From positions 1 through 63,382 of the forward strand of contig CAMYKB010000020.1 of the NCBI GenBank assembly GCA_947258875.1: a stretch of DNA of 63,382 bases, in the 5' to 3' direction. The first letter of the stretch is position 1. Each line of letters opens with the position of its first letter. This DNA is from an uncultured Gammaproteobacteria bacterium. Its GTDB lineage: Bacteria > Pseudomonadota > Gammaproteobacteria > CAMYKB01. The position numbers were made by a program, and so were the translations under genes. The notes under the pieces were generated by a model, which saw only the letters and a list, made by a program, of their open reading frames with translations, searched no databases and was not told where the DNA came from. Below are positions 9,961-18,225 of this stretch, one piece after another.

Positions 9961-10527
9961 CTAAAGACAAGTGAACCTCAAGATCTCTGCATGAGGTTCC
10001 GTTGGTGGTACGCCAAGACCCAGCACCCCGCTACCATTCAATGCCATCAAGTTATTACGTAGATAAAGACGTTCGTTTCGACTGGTGTGAATATAGGTGC
10101 CATTTTTGCTCAAGTCGCTCACGATTAGTTGTCCTTCAACGAATTCGAAGCGCAAATGGAGGCGCGACGTAAATGCACCGCTGAGTGTGAGGCTGGATTT
10201 CACGGCGCGGCCGATCTCAATCTGGCCTATGCCTGGGTCGAGGGTGACCGCGTCATTATCGTGTGTAAGCAGCAGGCTGGTTACAGCTGCTGCGACTGCA
10301 GTCCCCGGAGCTTGCTCGTAGTCTTGCTGATATTGTGGTGCCGGAAATGTATCGTGAGCGATGCTGTTTTGCCAGTCGACCTCTATTCCTTCTGCTTCGA
10401 TGCCTGGTACACGTCGGCGGTCTGTTTTTACTAAAACACCGTTACTGTCAATAAAAGGAAATGCCGGTGCCAGTTTACCGCTGCGCCTATCATGTCGTTT
10501 TCCTGAACCCATAGCGTCCTCATCCAT
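9961..10527 (-). CDS. FHA-domain protein (third of three paralogues)
   Basis: 188 residues. The C-terminal half is a forkhead-associated fold, which in other proteins binds phosphothreonine peptides: GQIEIGRAV, SRLHLRFEFVEGQLIV and DLSKNGTYI (the SxxH and NGT elements). The N-terminus carries the motif HDRRSG..PAFPFIDSNGVLV..DRRR, shared with the two upstream paralogues. No signal peptide or membrane segment is visible, so it is probably cytoplasmic. It is the last gene of the minus-strand trio. Its specific role is unknown, and no kinase or phosphatase gene is adjacent. An inverted repeat sits just before the start codon. Confidence 0.85.
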   Translation of the reverse strand: MDEDAMGSGKRHDRRSGKLAPAFPFIDSNGVLVKTDRRRVPGIEAEGIEVDWQNSIAHDTFPAPQYQQDYEQAPGTAVAAAVTSLLLTHDNDAVTLDPGIGQIEIGRAVKSSLTLSGAFTSRLHLRFEFVEGQLIVSDLSKNGTYIHTSRNERLYLRNNLMALNGSGVLGLGVPPTEPHAEILRFTCL

Positions 10528-10528
10528 T

Positions 10529-10546
10529 GCGTATTCAATAATACGC
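10529..10546. promoter_or_regulatory. Inverted repeat at the start of the third FHA gene
   Basis: GCGTATT-CAAT-AATACGC is a perfect 7-bp inverted repeat with a 4-base loop, lying directly upstream of the minus-strand start codon at 10527. It could be an operator or an mRNA hairpin over the translation start. No further evidence is available from sequence. Confidence 0.35.
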
Positions 10547-10645
10547 GTATTTTGGGTTTACCTTCTATCAACCGCGCGAGTTATTTGCTCCGAATAATAA
10601 ATTTATGTGAAGCTTGGACTGGTTTGTAGGATGTTAAAATGGGTT

Positions 10646-11173
10646 TCATTTGCAAGAAAACTGAATGGTTTCTCCTTGCTGTTCCGGATCTGCAGCACCG
10701 AGAGACAGTGTGCCGCGGTCATGCAGGTTATATCGGTTATTGATTAAGTGTATTCGCGGTTGCCCCTGTATGGAGATAAAAGTACCGTTGCGACTCTGGT
10801 CGATAATAACTGGCGCATCATCAATGAATTCAATGCGCGCATGCGTGCGTGAAACATAGATATTGTTAAAAAAGAAATCGACACCAGACATGCGGCCAAT
10901 GACTTTAGGGCAGTTTTCTTTCGTGAGCGTATAGAACTGGTTGTGGATATTCAGTATTAACGTGTGTGCTATTTTCGGTGATGTATTGAATGCGTCGGCA
11001 GTCTTTTCGATGTGTATATCGCCGGGAGGCGTAGGGTGAGCCATAGTCTCGAGCTGTTCATTTGATTGGCTGCTGCGACGGTCCTTACGCACCAAGTTGT
11101 TGTCGCTATCAAAGAAGGGAAAATGCGGCGGCGGTCCGCCGAGGCGTCGCTCATGCTTATTGTCTGTGTCCAT
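10646..11173 (-). CDS. FHA-domain protein (second of three paralogues)
   Basis: 175 residues from the ATG at 11173, chosen because the other paralogues also begin a few residues before the (H)xRR motif; the frame stays open upstream to 11233. The N-terminal motif is KHERRLGGPPPHFPFFDS with a following LVRKDRR. The C-terminal FHA fold shows IGRMSGVDFFFNN, SRTHARIEFID and DQSRNGTFI. It resembles the flanking genes in design but is diverged in the linker, so the duplication is not recent. Function is unknown beyond presumed phosphopeptide binding. Confidence 0.82.
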   Translation of the reverse strand: MDTDNKHERRLGGPPPHFPFFDSDNNLVRKDRRSSQSNEQLETMAHPTPPGDIHIEKTADAFNTSPKIAHTLILNIHNQFYTLTKENCPKVIGRMSGVDFFFNNIYVSRTHARIEFIDDAPVIIDQSRNGTFISIQGQPRIHLINNRYNLHDRGTLSLGAADPEQQGETIQFSCK

Positions 11174-11384
11174 GGCTAGTGCTGCTTGCTGCTCCGAGGG
11201 TTTAATTATTGACGTGAATCGGGAACGCAGCAATCGAGCGGCGTGATGGGCATCACAAAAACCCAGGCTGGTTGGTGGCGCGCAAAGTTTTTGAAATTTA
11301 AGACCTGACGCTGCGGGATAAAAGAGTATGCGAGCCAGAACGCTGTGACAGGCGATCCTAAGATGATAGTTGCGAAGTGGTTTG

Positions 11385-11936
11385 CTACAGACACGTGAAC
11401 TGGATGGTATCGGCGCGCGGGTCAGCAGGCGGCAGTCCGAAACCCAGCATACCGCTTCCGCTTAATGGCATTTTGCGTTTGGACAGATACAAGTATCGGT
11501 TGTCGTCGGTGAGTATATAGGTGCCATTCTTGCTCACGTCCGTGAGCATGGGTTGTCCATCGACAAACTCAATACGCAAGTGAACGCGTGAGGCATAGGT
11601 GGTACCAAGTCTGATGTCGGCACTGTGGGTACGCCCGAGTAACATGGGGCCTCCGTCTTCCGTCAGGTTGATGACGGTGTTCTTGTGGTTGAGCAGCAGA
11701 CGGTTTACAGACGAACCCTGGTCAGCTATGTCCGGAGGGCTGTGGTCCAGACCTGGTTGCTCGCCCACCAGCGTTTCCAGTTCCTGAGAGTGTTTCCAGG
11801 ATACCTCGATACCACTAACCCGGCGATCAGGGGCGCGGCGGCGATCCTCCCGGACCAGGATATTGCTACTGTCGAAGAACGGGTAACCAGGGGGTGGGCC
11901 CCACCTGCGCCGATCGTGTGCGCTTCGCATCTGCAT
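11385..11936 (-). CDS. FHA-domain protein (first of three paralogues)
   Basis: 183 residues from the ATG at 11936 (a second ATG follows at 11930; the frame opens with TTG at 11942). N-terminal motif: HDRRRWGPPPGYPFFDS, then LVREDRRRAPDRRVSGIEV-type basic segment. FHA elements: LLGRTHSADIRLG, SRVHLRIEFVDGQ and DVSKNGTYI. It is closest to the third paralogue (shared SGIEV/EGIEV and the ending LGFGLPP..IQFTCL). The gene lies 45 bases downstream of the EEP-family gene on the same strand, which could place both in one transcript. Confidence 0.85.
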   Translation of the reverse strand: MQMRSAHDRRRWGPPPGYPFFDSSNILVREDRRRAPDRRVSGIEVSWKHSQELETLVGEQPGLDHSPPDIADQGSSVNRLLLNHKNTVINLTEDGGPMLLGRTHSADIRLGTTYASRVHLRIEFVDGQPMLTDVSKNGTYILTDDNRYLYLSKRKMPLSGSGMLGFGLPPADPRADTIQFTCL

Positions 11937-11981
11937 TACCAAGATAATAGTCTATTAAGTGACCAGAGTGCTATTTTCTGC

Positions 11982-12905
11982 TCAGATTTCGAGCTCCACC
12001 ACAAGCGGGCAATGATCCGAGGCCTTGGGGTTGCTTTTTCCGACGCCCTTGAGGCGTGCCCCGATAAAGCGCCGCGCCCGGCCTGGCAAGCCGCGGCGCT
12101 CGATATGCACGCGTTTTATCCTGCTGCAGAGACTGTTTGAAACCAACATATAATCGAGTTGGCTGTAGCTGTCTTTATGCGCGTAATAGTGTGTCCAACG
12201 TTCATCCTCGGGCAGTCGTGCGACGACATTCTCGACCTGATCCCAGTTTGCCAATAGCGTTATGGCGGAAGCGCCTTGTTCATCGGTCCTGGGATAATCG
12301 TTGAGGTCGCCGAGGATGATGAACGGGTGGTTACCTGCCTGTTCGCCAAAGCGTGCAGTGACAATGCGGCGCACGGTTTTCGCCTGCAGCAATCTGCGGC
12401 TACGCGTGGCGGCACGGCGCCCATTCATGGATTTAAAATGATTGACATAAAGCGTGACGGGTTTGCCGTAGATACTGATATCGACCTCGAGACAATCGCG
12501 CGAAAAGATGAAGTTACGCTTCTGGGGTGTTTCCTTGACGTGTTGGTAACTGCGCGCATGTATAATCGGATATTTGCTGAGCACGGCGACATCGATAAGG
12601 CGCGGATCATTGCCGCCGATGAGCGCAACATGCGGATAGGCCTTGAAGCCGCCCAGGAATTTGTTACGGAAAGACTTGAGAGCTGCGATGCCTTCAACTT
12701 CCTGTAAGGCGACGATATCCGCTTTCAGCGCATTGATGGTTTTTGCGGTCAATTCTTTGGCGCGCGGCTTGAGCCGCACGAAGCCGTTTTGGTTAAGATC
12801 CCAACCCTCTTTGGTGATATCAGATTCCCTGATGCCGCTGCCGAAACGGTGCCGTGTAAACAGGTTTTCGCAGTTGAAGGTGGCTATACGTACTTTTCTA
12901 GCCAT
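11982..12905 (-). CDS. Endonuclease/exonuclease/phosphatase-family protein
   Basis: 307 residues with the motif series of the EEP (DNase I-like) superfamily: ATFNCENLF at the start, ALQEVEG near 70, YVNHFKS near 155, ILGDLNDYPRTD near 200 and ASDHCPLVVEL at the C-terminus. These hold the metal- and phosphate-binding Asn, Glu, Asp and His residues, so the enzyme should be an active phosphoesterase. The substrate (nucleic acid, lipid or inositol phosphate) cannot be told. No signal peptide is evident. Confidence 0.85.
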   Translation of the reverse strand: MARKVRIATFNCENLFTRHRFGSGIRESDITKEGWDLNQNGFVRLKPRAKELTAKTINALKADIVALQEVEGIAALKSFRNKFLGGFKAYPHVALIGGNDPRLIDVAVLSKYPIIHARSYQHVKETPQKRNFIFSRDCLEVDISIYGKPVTLYVNHFKSMNGRRAATRSRRLLQAKTVRRIVTARFGEQAGNHPFIILGDLNDYPRTDEQGASAITLLANWDQVENVVARLPEDERWTHYYAHKDSYSQLDYMLVSNSLCSRIKRVHIERRGLPGRARRFIGARLKGVGKSNPKASDHCPLVVELEI

Positions 12906-13080
12906 GATAACCCCGGTTTTTATTGGTATTTATCAATAGGGGATTGTTAACGTTACGTACTGATTTTACAAGCGTGATCCATTCGCGATTCATGGTATCG
13001 TATTTTGTAATGCTTATATCCTGACTGTGACAAGCACTTGATCTCCAATGTCCCGCCATATCCTGGGTATCCAATTGAAC

Positions 13081-14166
13081 ATGAATGACTGCATTATTAT
13101 CGGTGGAGGTTTAATTGGCATGCTCACAGCGCGTTGCCTGCATGAGGCGGGACTCCGTGTTGAGTTGTTAGAGCGTGGTAAGTTGGGCATGGAGTCTTCC
13201 TGGGCAGGGGGCGGCATTCTGTCGCCGCTTTACCCTTGGCGATATAACAGGGCAGTGAACCGACTTGCAGCGGCAGGGCAGGTTGAATTTCCGAGGTTTG
13301 CGGCACAGCTTGAAGAAGAAACGGGTATTGACCCTGAGTGGATGGCTTCGGGATTACTGGTGCTGGATGATGACGAGATTGAAGCCGGCTCGGCCTGGTG
13401 TCGGCAGTCTGGTTATGCGCATCGCGTGCAAGACAGGCAGGAGCTACGTCAGTTGGAGACAACGCTGGCTGATGAATTTTATAGCGCTTTATTGTTGCCT
13501 GATGTCGCGCAGGTGCGGAATCCGCGTCTGGTCAGGGCGCTCAACGCCAGCCTCCGACGGCATGGTATTAGTTGCCGCGAGGGTGTTGAGGTCACGGCTA
13601 TTGAGGTTAGCGCTGGTCGGGCAAGCGGTGTTCGCACAGCAACCGGTGTGCTCAAAGCCGGCAAGGTCGTCATAGCCGGTGGCGCCTGGAGTGCCGGTTT
13701 GTGGCCCGGGAAAGATACGATTGCGATTACGCCGGTGCAGGGGCAGATGATTGCGTTTCAAGCGCAGGCCGGGCTGTTACATCATATCTTGCTGCTCGAT
13801 GAGCAGTATGTTATCCCGCGTCGTGACGGGCATATTCTTGCGGGCAGCACACTAGAGCATGTCGGCTTTGACAAACAGACCTCCGCGGTCGCGCTGGCCA
13901 ACTTGCGGCAGGCTGCAATCCGCATGTTGCTGATACTGGACACACATCAAGTGGTGCAGCAATGGGCGGGGCTGCGGCCGGGGTCGCCCGATAATGTACC
14001 CTTTATCGGCGGCCATCCCGACATCGAAGATCTGTTCGTGAATGCCGGGCATTTCCGCTATGGCGTGGTTATGGGTCTGCCGTCGGCGCGTCTGCTGGCC
14101 GACCTGGTGTTGGGCAGAACGCCCTCGGTCGCAGCGGAAGATTACGCGCTCCCCCGGATTCATTAG
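13081..14166 (+). CDS. thiO: Glycine oxidase / FAD-dependent oxidoreductase ThiO
   Basis: 361 residues from ATG 13081, chosen because the dinucleotide-binding motif CIIIGGGLIGMLTARCL must sit at the very N-terminus; an in-frame ATG at 13048 would add 11 unusual residues. Other signatures are ESSWAGGGILSPLYPW, VIAGGAWS and the C-terminal GLRPGSPDNVPFIGG. ThiO oxidises glycine to dehydroglycine for ThiG in thiazole synthesis. In Pseudomonas the homologue also lies just before the fimT/fimU pilin genes. Confidence 0.92.
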   Translation: MNDCIIIGGGLIGMLTARCLHEAGLRVELLERGKLGMESSWAGGGILSPLYPWRYNRAVNRLAAAGQVEFPRFAAQLEEETGIDPEWMASGLLVLDDDEIEAGSAWCRQSGYAHRVQDRQELRQLETTLADEFYSALLLPDVAQVRNPRLVRALNASLRRHGISCREGVEVTAIEVSAGRASGVRTATGVLKAGKVVIAGGAWSAGLWPGKDTIAITPVQGQMIAFQAQAGLLHHILLLDEQYVIPRRDGHILAGSTLEHVGFDKQTSAVALANLRQAAIRMLLILDTHQVVQQWAGLRPGSPDNVPFIGGHPDIEDLFVNAGHFRYGVVMGLPSARLLADLVLGRTPSVAAEDYALPRIH

Positions 14167-14203
14167 ATATTATTAATATAAAACAAATAGTTAATGGCTC
14201 CAA

Positions 14204-14231
14204 TAGACTTTGTCTAAAAAAACGTTATACT
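14204..14231 (+). promoter_or_regulatory. Candidate sigma70 promoter of the Fur-family gene
   Basis: TAGACT (-35, 14204-14209) and TATACT (-10, 14226-14231) are separated by 16 bases. Transcription would begin around 14238, only a few bases before the ATG at 14241, and there is no Shine-Dalgarno sequence before that ATG. This suggests a leaderless or near-leaderless transcript. Confidence 0.45.
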
Positions 14232-14240
14232 GCATAAATT

Positions 14241-14672
14241 ATGAACAGCAGTACCCACAACACAGCGCGTAGCCGTGCCGATGTCATCGAGTTGCTGCGC
14301 AGTCATGACATTACACCGACCCAGCAGCGTGTGGAGATAGGGCAGGTGTTATTTGGCCGTGCGCAGCATGTGACGGCCGAACTAGTGATGGCCATGGTCA
14401 ACCAGGGCAGCGAGATCGTTTCCAAGGCCACGGTGTACAATACCCTGGGGCTGTTCGCATCACGATCCCTGATACGCGAAGTCGTCATTGATCCGGCCAA
14501 ACTGGTGTACGACACCAATCTGCATCCCCACCACCACATCTATAATGTTCAGACCGGTATGCTCGAAGACGTCACGGCCGAGGACGTCAAGATAGAACAG
14601 CTCCCCAAGTTACCCGAGGGTACTGCGCTGGAAGGTGTAGATGTCATTATTCGCGTGCGTAAAGACGATTAG
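14241..14672 (+). CDS. Fur-family transcriptional regulator, Irr-like
   Basis: 143 residues. The winged-helix part shows HDITPTQQRVEIGQVLF and SKATVYNTLGLFASRSLI, the usual Fur DNA-recognition region. The metal-binding loop reads YDTNLHPHHHIYNVQTG. The Cys-x-x-Cys pairs of classical Fur and Zur are absent (the first is replaced by NVQT, and there is no C-terminal pair), which fits Irr-type regulators better. Irr proteins respond to iron or haem status; that role here is inference. A Fur-type gene between thiO and the pilin genes is an addition compared with Pseudomonas. Confidence 0.88.
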   Translation: MNSSTHNTARSRADVIELLRSHDITPTQQRVEIGQVLFGRAQHVTAELVMAMVNQGSEIVSKATVYNTLGLFASRSLIREVVIDPAKLVYDTNLHPHHHIYNVQTGMLEDVTAEDVKIEQLPKLPEGTALEGVDVIIRVRKDD

Positions 14673-14992
14673 CGCCTGCGAGCAATCGTAATGAATTTTG
14701 TAGGCTAATGTAGTGTACTGACCCTCACCTTAGCCTGTGAGCGATACTCTATAGTCAAGATTGATCCTGGTTTGATCAGAGTGCGCGATAACAAAACGCG
14801 CTCACTGCGCCAAAGTACCACGAAAACGCTCTTATCATCGGTGGTTTGCCAACTGTTCTGATACGGCTTTATTAGCATGGCCCGGCAACCATAGCAGCTG
14901 ACGCTTGTCACGATTTCCACATGAATAACTTCACAGCCCTCCCCTAATCCGGGTGCTTCAATACCCCCTCCTATTCGACAAGGAGGGTGCTA
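14673..14992. other. Intergenic leader upstream of fimT
   Basis: No convincing gene is present. A 71-codon minus-strand frame (14705-14920) has no recognisable family and no good ribosome-binding site. The last 30 bases hold the hairpin described separately, so this segment probably carries the fimT promoter and a structured 5' leader. Confidence 0.5.
14966..14987 (+). promoter_or_regulatory. Hairpin sequestering the fimT Shine-Dalgarno
   Basis: CCCTCCT (14966-14972) and AGGAGGG (14981-14987) form a perfect 7-bp GC-rich stem with an 8-base loop. The 3' arm is exactly the fimT ribosome-binding site AAGGAGG, six bases before the ATG at 14993. Such a fold would block initiation. An alternative weak pairing GGGT (14951-14954) with ACCC (14963-14966) just upstream touches the same strand. 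Confidence 0.55.
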
Positions 14993-15517
14993 ATGCGGCG
15001 CACGAGTGGTTTTACATTAGTGGAATTGCTGATAACGCTGGCGATCGTGACAATTTTATTAACCCAGGCGGTCCCGGCGTTCCGTAGTGTGATCACCAAT
15101 AACAAACTTGTGACCAAGACCAACCAATTAGTCACGGTGCTCTATCTTGCGCGTAGTGAGGCCGTCAAGCGCGGTAGCCGCGTAACCTTCTGCAAAAGTG
15201 CAGATGGCGTCCAGTGTGCGAATGTTGGGGGCTACGAGCAAGGCTGGCTGGTGTTTACCGATCCCAATAATGACGGCGATTTTGGAGCGGGGGAGAGACT
15301 TATTCGCAGCACTAATGCGTCTGCTAATGCGGGCGTGACGATTTCAGGTAATGCCCCGGTAGCCCAGTATGTTTCGTATATGCCTGGCGGTTGGGTGCGG
15401 CAAACCAACGGGGCGTTGCAGATGGGCACGCTGACAGTCTGTGTTGGCAATCAGGCGCGTAAAGTGATCATTAATCGTGTTGGCCGGATTCGAACCGAAA
15501 AGGCAGTTTGCGAATAG
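14993..15517 (+). CDS. fimT: Type IV pilus minor pilin, GspH/FimT family
   Basis: 174 residues starting at ATG 14993, which follows AAGGAGG at ideal spacing (an in-frame GTG at 14987 lies inside that site). A class III leader MRRTSGFTLVELLITLAIV shows prepilin peptidase cleavage G|FTLVE and a hydrophobic N-terminal helix. The C-terminal part (AGERLIRSTNASAN, KVIINRVGRIRTEK) is the GspH/FimT signature. Position before fimU and pilVWX matches fimT of Pseudomonas. It would be an initiation-complex pseudopilin in the inner membrane. Confidence 0.85.
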   Translation: MRRTSGFTLVELLITLAIVTILLTQAVPAFRSVITNNKLVTKTNQLVTVLYLARSEAVKRGSRVTFCKSADGVQCANVGGYEQGWLVFTDPNNDGDFGAGERLIRSTNASANAGVTISGNAPVAQYVSYMPGGWVRQTNGALQMGTLTVCVGNQARKVIINRVGRIRTEKAVCE

Positions 15518-15696
15518 GTATGTGGCCCGGTCAATGATACCAGCACCTATTGAGCCGGTGGCAGGCTTGGACTATCCTGTGCGGCCTCACGAAAGAGGCG
15601 CGCTTTAATTTCCTGGGGGCTGTGCGGCTAAATTCTTGCCCGTTACTCGGCACATGGCAAAATTGTACCGATAACCTTCAGTGGGCGAGCAGTGAC

Positions 15697-15793
15697 CGAA
15701 GTCCCGGTGGGGCTTCGCAGCACAGCGAGCGACCCGACAGGAAGTCGGGGCCGGTGTGAGATACTGCTCCCCTGTCTCGCCATGGATGGCGAG
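15697..15793. repeat. Three consecutive hairpins upstream of tRNA-Thr
   Basis: Three strong inverted repeats stand in a row in a segment with no gene: CGAAGTCCC/GGGGCTTCG (15697-15717, one G-U pair), CCCGAC/GTCGGG (15733-15749) and CTCGCCAT/ATGGCGAG (15776-15793). They might be a structured RNA, a REP-like repeat or a processing or terminator region. None has a U tract. The remaining bases from 15518 to 15696 hold nothing I recognise. Confidence 0.5.
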
Positions 15794-15812
15794 CAAGAGA
15801 CTAAAAAATAAT

Positions 15813-15888
<76 letters not shown>

Positions 15889-16033
15889 TTCCCCCTTAGC
15901 CCTGCTGTCGAAAAACTTTACAGTAGCGCGGTATTTTGCTGAGCTAGCAAGAACTTACCGTTTGTCGGCCTATTTGTTCGGCTTGAGCAAGCGGCCGCCA
16001 CCCACCAGTACAGAACTTGTTATAACTCTTGAT

Positions 16034-16546
16034 ATGAAAAAAGGTATGGGATTCACCCTCGTCGAGCTGATGGTGACATTGGTCGTCGCGGGTATTTTAG
16101 TGACTGTGGGTGTGCCGTCGTTTAGGACAATTATCCAGAACAACCGGATTACGACCCAGGCAAACACCTTCGTGACGGCGCTGACAATCGCGCGGATCGA
16201 AGCCGTGAAGCGCAGCACAACTGTCCGCGTCACTGCCCTTGATGGCTCGGACGCTGCTAATGAGTGGGGACCGGGTTGGCGTGTGTGGGTTGATGAAGAC
16301 GGCAATAACGCGTTTACAGCTGCAGATACTGAGCTGCGTGTGTTTGCAGAGTTGAGTGGCAATAGCAGCTTCGATAGCGTTGATGACATTACTGAGCTGC
16401 AATACCAGTCCACAGGATATCTGAGTGTGGGTGCAGGCGTCACACAGACTTTCGATCTTACAATACCTAACTGCACTGGCAATCAGGCCAGGAGAGTCGT
16501 CATCAATCAGGTTGGTAGACATACTGTGAGCAGGTTAGCTTGTTAG
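16034..16546 (+). CDS. fimU: Type IV pilus minor pilin, FimU-like
   Basis: 170 residues from ATG 16034; the frame extends to 15962 but the prepilin leader MKKGMGFTLVELMVTLVVAG fixes the start (ATG 16046 is an alternative). Cleavage G|FTLVE, hydrophobic alpha-1 helix, and a GspH-type C-terminus (ARRVVINQVGR). It is a paralogue of the upstream fimT with a similar closing motif. In Pseudomonas FimU is the first minor pilin of the priming complex with PilV, PilW, PilX and PilE; position and size agree. Confidence 0.85.
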   Translation: MKKGMGFTLVELMVTLVVAGILVTVGVPSFRTIIQNNRITTQANTFVTALTIARIEAVKRSTTVRVTALDGSDAANEWGPGWRVWVDEDGNNAFTAADTELRVFAELSGNSSFDSVDDITELQYQSTGYLSVGAGVTQTFDLTIPNCTGNQARRVVINQVGRHTVSRLAC

Positions 16547-16555
16547 GGCAGTAAG

Positions 16556-17077
16556 ATGATACGGAACGAAAACACAATGAAAAGATATGCAAGGCCTTTT
16601 TCAGGAGCGCCCTCGAAAGGATTCACCCTCACCGAGGTCCTCATCACGGTGGTCATCATGGCCATCGGTTTGCTGGGGTTGGCGGGTATGCAGGCAAACT
16701 CCCTCAAATTCAATCACAGCGCCTATCTGCGTTCGCAGGCGACCAACCTCGCCTACGATATCGTCGACAGAATGCGTGCTAACCGCAGCGCTGCATTAGC
16801 AGGGGCATATGATATCGCTGTTGGCGGCGCACTGCCGACTGGTACGGCTATAGCAGATACCGACCTGGCTCAATGGAAGCCCGCCCTGGCAGCCGAATTA
16901 CCCGCTGGGGATGGCAGTGTCTGTCGTGATGTTGATGGTAATTTGCCCTGTAGCGGTGGCGGCACCTACATCATCGTCAGCGTGCAATGGGATAAGAGCC
17001 GCGTCAGGACGACGGTCGAAGGGATTGATGAAGAAGGGGGAGACACGGAAATGTTCACCATGGTTTCAAGACTATGA
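16556..17077 (+). CDS. pilV: Type IV pilus minor pilin PilV
   Basis: 173 residues. The prepilin leader is long, with cleavage in SKG|FTLTEVLITVVIMAIG followed by LLGLAGMQANSLKFNHSAYL, the PilV pattern. It ends overlapping the start of pilW (ATGA at 17074-17077), which indicates translational coupling. PilV joins the minor-pilin tip complex that primes pilus assembly and carries PilY1. An earlier in-frame ATG at 16577 (MKRYARPF) could be the true start. Confidence 0.9.
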   Translation: MIRNENTMKRYARPFSGAPSKGFTLTEVLITVVIMAIGLLGLAGMQANSLKFNHSAYLRSQATNLAYDIVDRMRANRSAALAGAYDIAVGGALPTGTAIADTDLAQWKPALAAELPAGDGSVCRDVDGNLPCSGGGTYIIVSVQWDKSRVRTTVEGIDEEGGDTEMFTMVSRL

Positions 17078-18195
17078 TTATGCGACCCCATAAGAGCAAC
17101 ACCATCCCATCTCAGTACGGCCTTACTTTGGTCGAGTTGATGGTCGCGCTAGTGCTTAGCATGCTGTTGTTAATTGGTATTATTCAAATCTTTCAAGGCA
17201 GTAAAATGAGTTATCGCAGCCAGGAAGGCTTGTCGCGTATTCAGGAAAACGGACGTTTTGCGGTCGATTATGTCAGTCGTCGGGTACGCATGGCAGGCTA
17301 TCTGGGCTGTCTGCGTGATGCAACGCTCTACAATAACCTTAATAACCCCAACAATTTCCCTGTCGATTTGGGTGTCGGTATTCTGGGCTTCGAAGCCAAC
17401 GGTACTGCCCCTGGGGATACCTACAGCATTACGGCGTCTGACCCGCCTCCGTCGGCCAGTGCCACGGACTGGTCACCCAGCCTGGAAGCCAGTCTGGTGA
17501 ATAAGGTGCTCCCCGGCACCGATGTAGTCGTGGTGCGCTTTGCCAGCCCCGACGAGATCCCCCGATCCGATCCCGTCAATGATTCCGCACAAATCTTTGT
17601 ACAGAATACGGCAGAGGTGGAAATCGGCGAGATTTTAGTATTGACGGATTGCCAAAAGGCTTCAGTTTTCCAGGTAACTAATGTGACGCCTACCGGAGGA
17701 GGTGGCAGCCTCGACGTAGTGCATTCGAATAGTGGTACGGTCACGCCCGGCAATGCAACCCCTACCTGGGGGCCGGAGCAAAGCTATGGCAGAGATTCGC
17801 AGTTGATGCGTCTGCAAACGTTTGTGTTCTATATCGGCCAGGGCGCAAGCGGCCGGCCCGCCTTGTTTCAGGAGCGGCTTGTCTCTAATGGCGCTGCAGC
17901 GGCGTTACAATCAGAAGAGCTCATTGAGGGCGTGGAGAATATGCAGATTGTCTATGGTGTCGATATCGATGCTGATCGTCAGGTCGATCGCTATGTGACC
18001 GCGAATGCGGTGACGGATTGGACGCAGGTGGTCAGCGCCCGTATTGCCTTGTTGCTGCGCAGTGTTGATGAGTCCACAGCAGATCTGGATACGCAAACCC
18101 AGACATTATTTGGCACCATAGTTGATCCTGTCGATGATCGTCGTCTGCGCAATGTCTTTGCTACCACGGTGACGGTGCGCAATCGCGTACCGTGA
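17074..18195 (+). CDS. pilW: Type IV pilus minor pilin PilW
   Basis: 373 residues, the normal size of PilW. The leader reads SQYG|LTLVELMVALVLSM, then LLLIGIIQIFQGSKMSYRSQEGLSRIQENGRFA, a PilW signature region. The start overlaps the pilV stop by four bases. The residue after the cleavage-site glycine is Leu rather than Phe, which type IV prepilin peptidase tolerates. It should act in the pilus tip complex. Confidence 0.92.
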   Translation: MIMRPHKSNTIPSQYGLTLVELMVALVLSMLLLIGIIQIFQGSKMSYRSQEGLSRIQENGRFAVDYVSRRVRMAGYLGCLRDATLYNNLNNPNNFPVDLGVGILGFEANGTAPGDTYSITASDPPPSASATDWSPSLEASLVNKVLPGTDVVVVRFASPDEIPRSDPVNDSAQIFVQNTAEVEIGEILVLTDCQKASVFQVTNVTPTGGGGSLDVVHSNSGTVTPGNATPTWGPEQSYGRDSQLMRLQTFVFYIGQGASGRPALFQERLVSNGAAAALQSEELIEGVENMQIVYGVDIDADRQVDRYVTANAVTDWTQVVSARIALLLRSVDESTADLDTQTQTLFGTIVDPVDDRRLRNVFATTVTVRNRVP

Positions 18196-18225
18196 TGAAT
18201 GTGTGATGGTTAGAGGAAATAAGGA

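Noticed and set aside
14705-14920. Minus-strand 71-codon frame upstream of fimT
   Set aside because: No recognisable domain, and the only purine-rich site is too far from the ATG.
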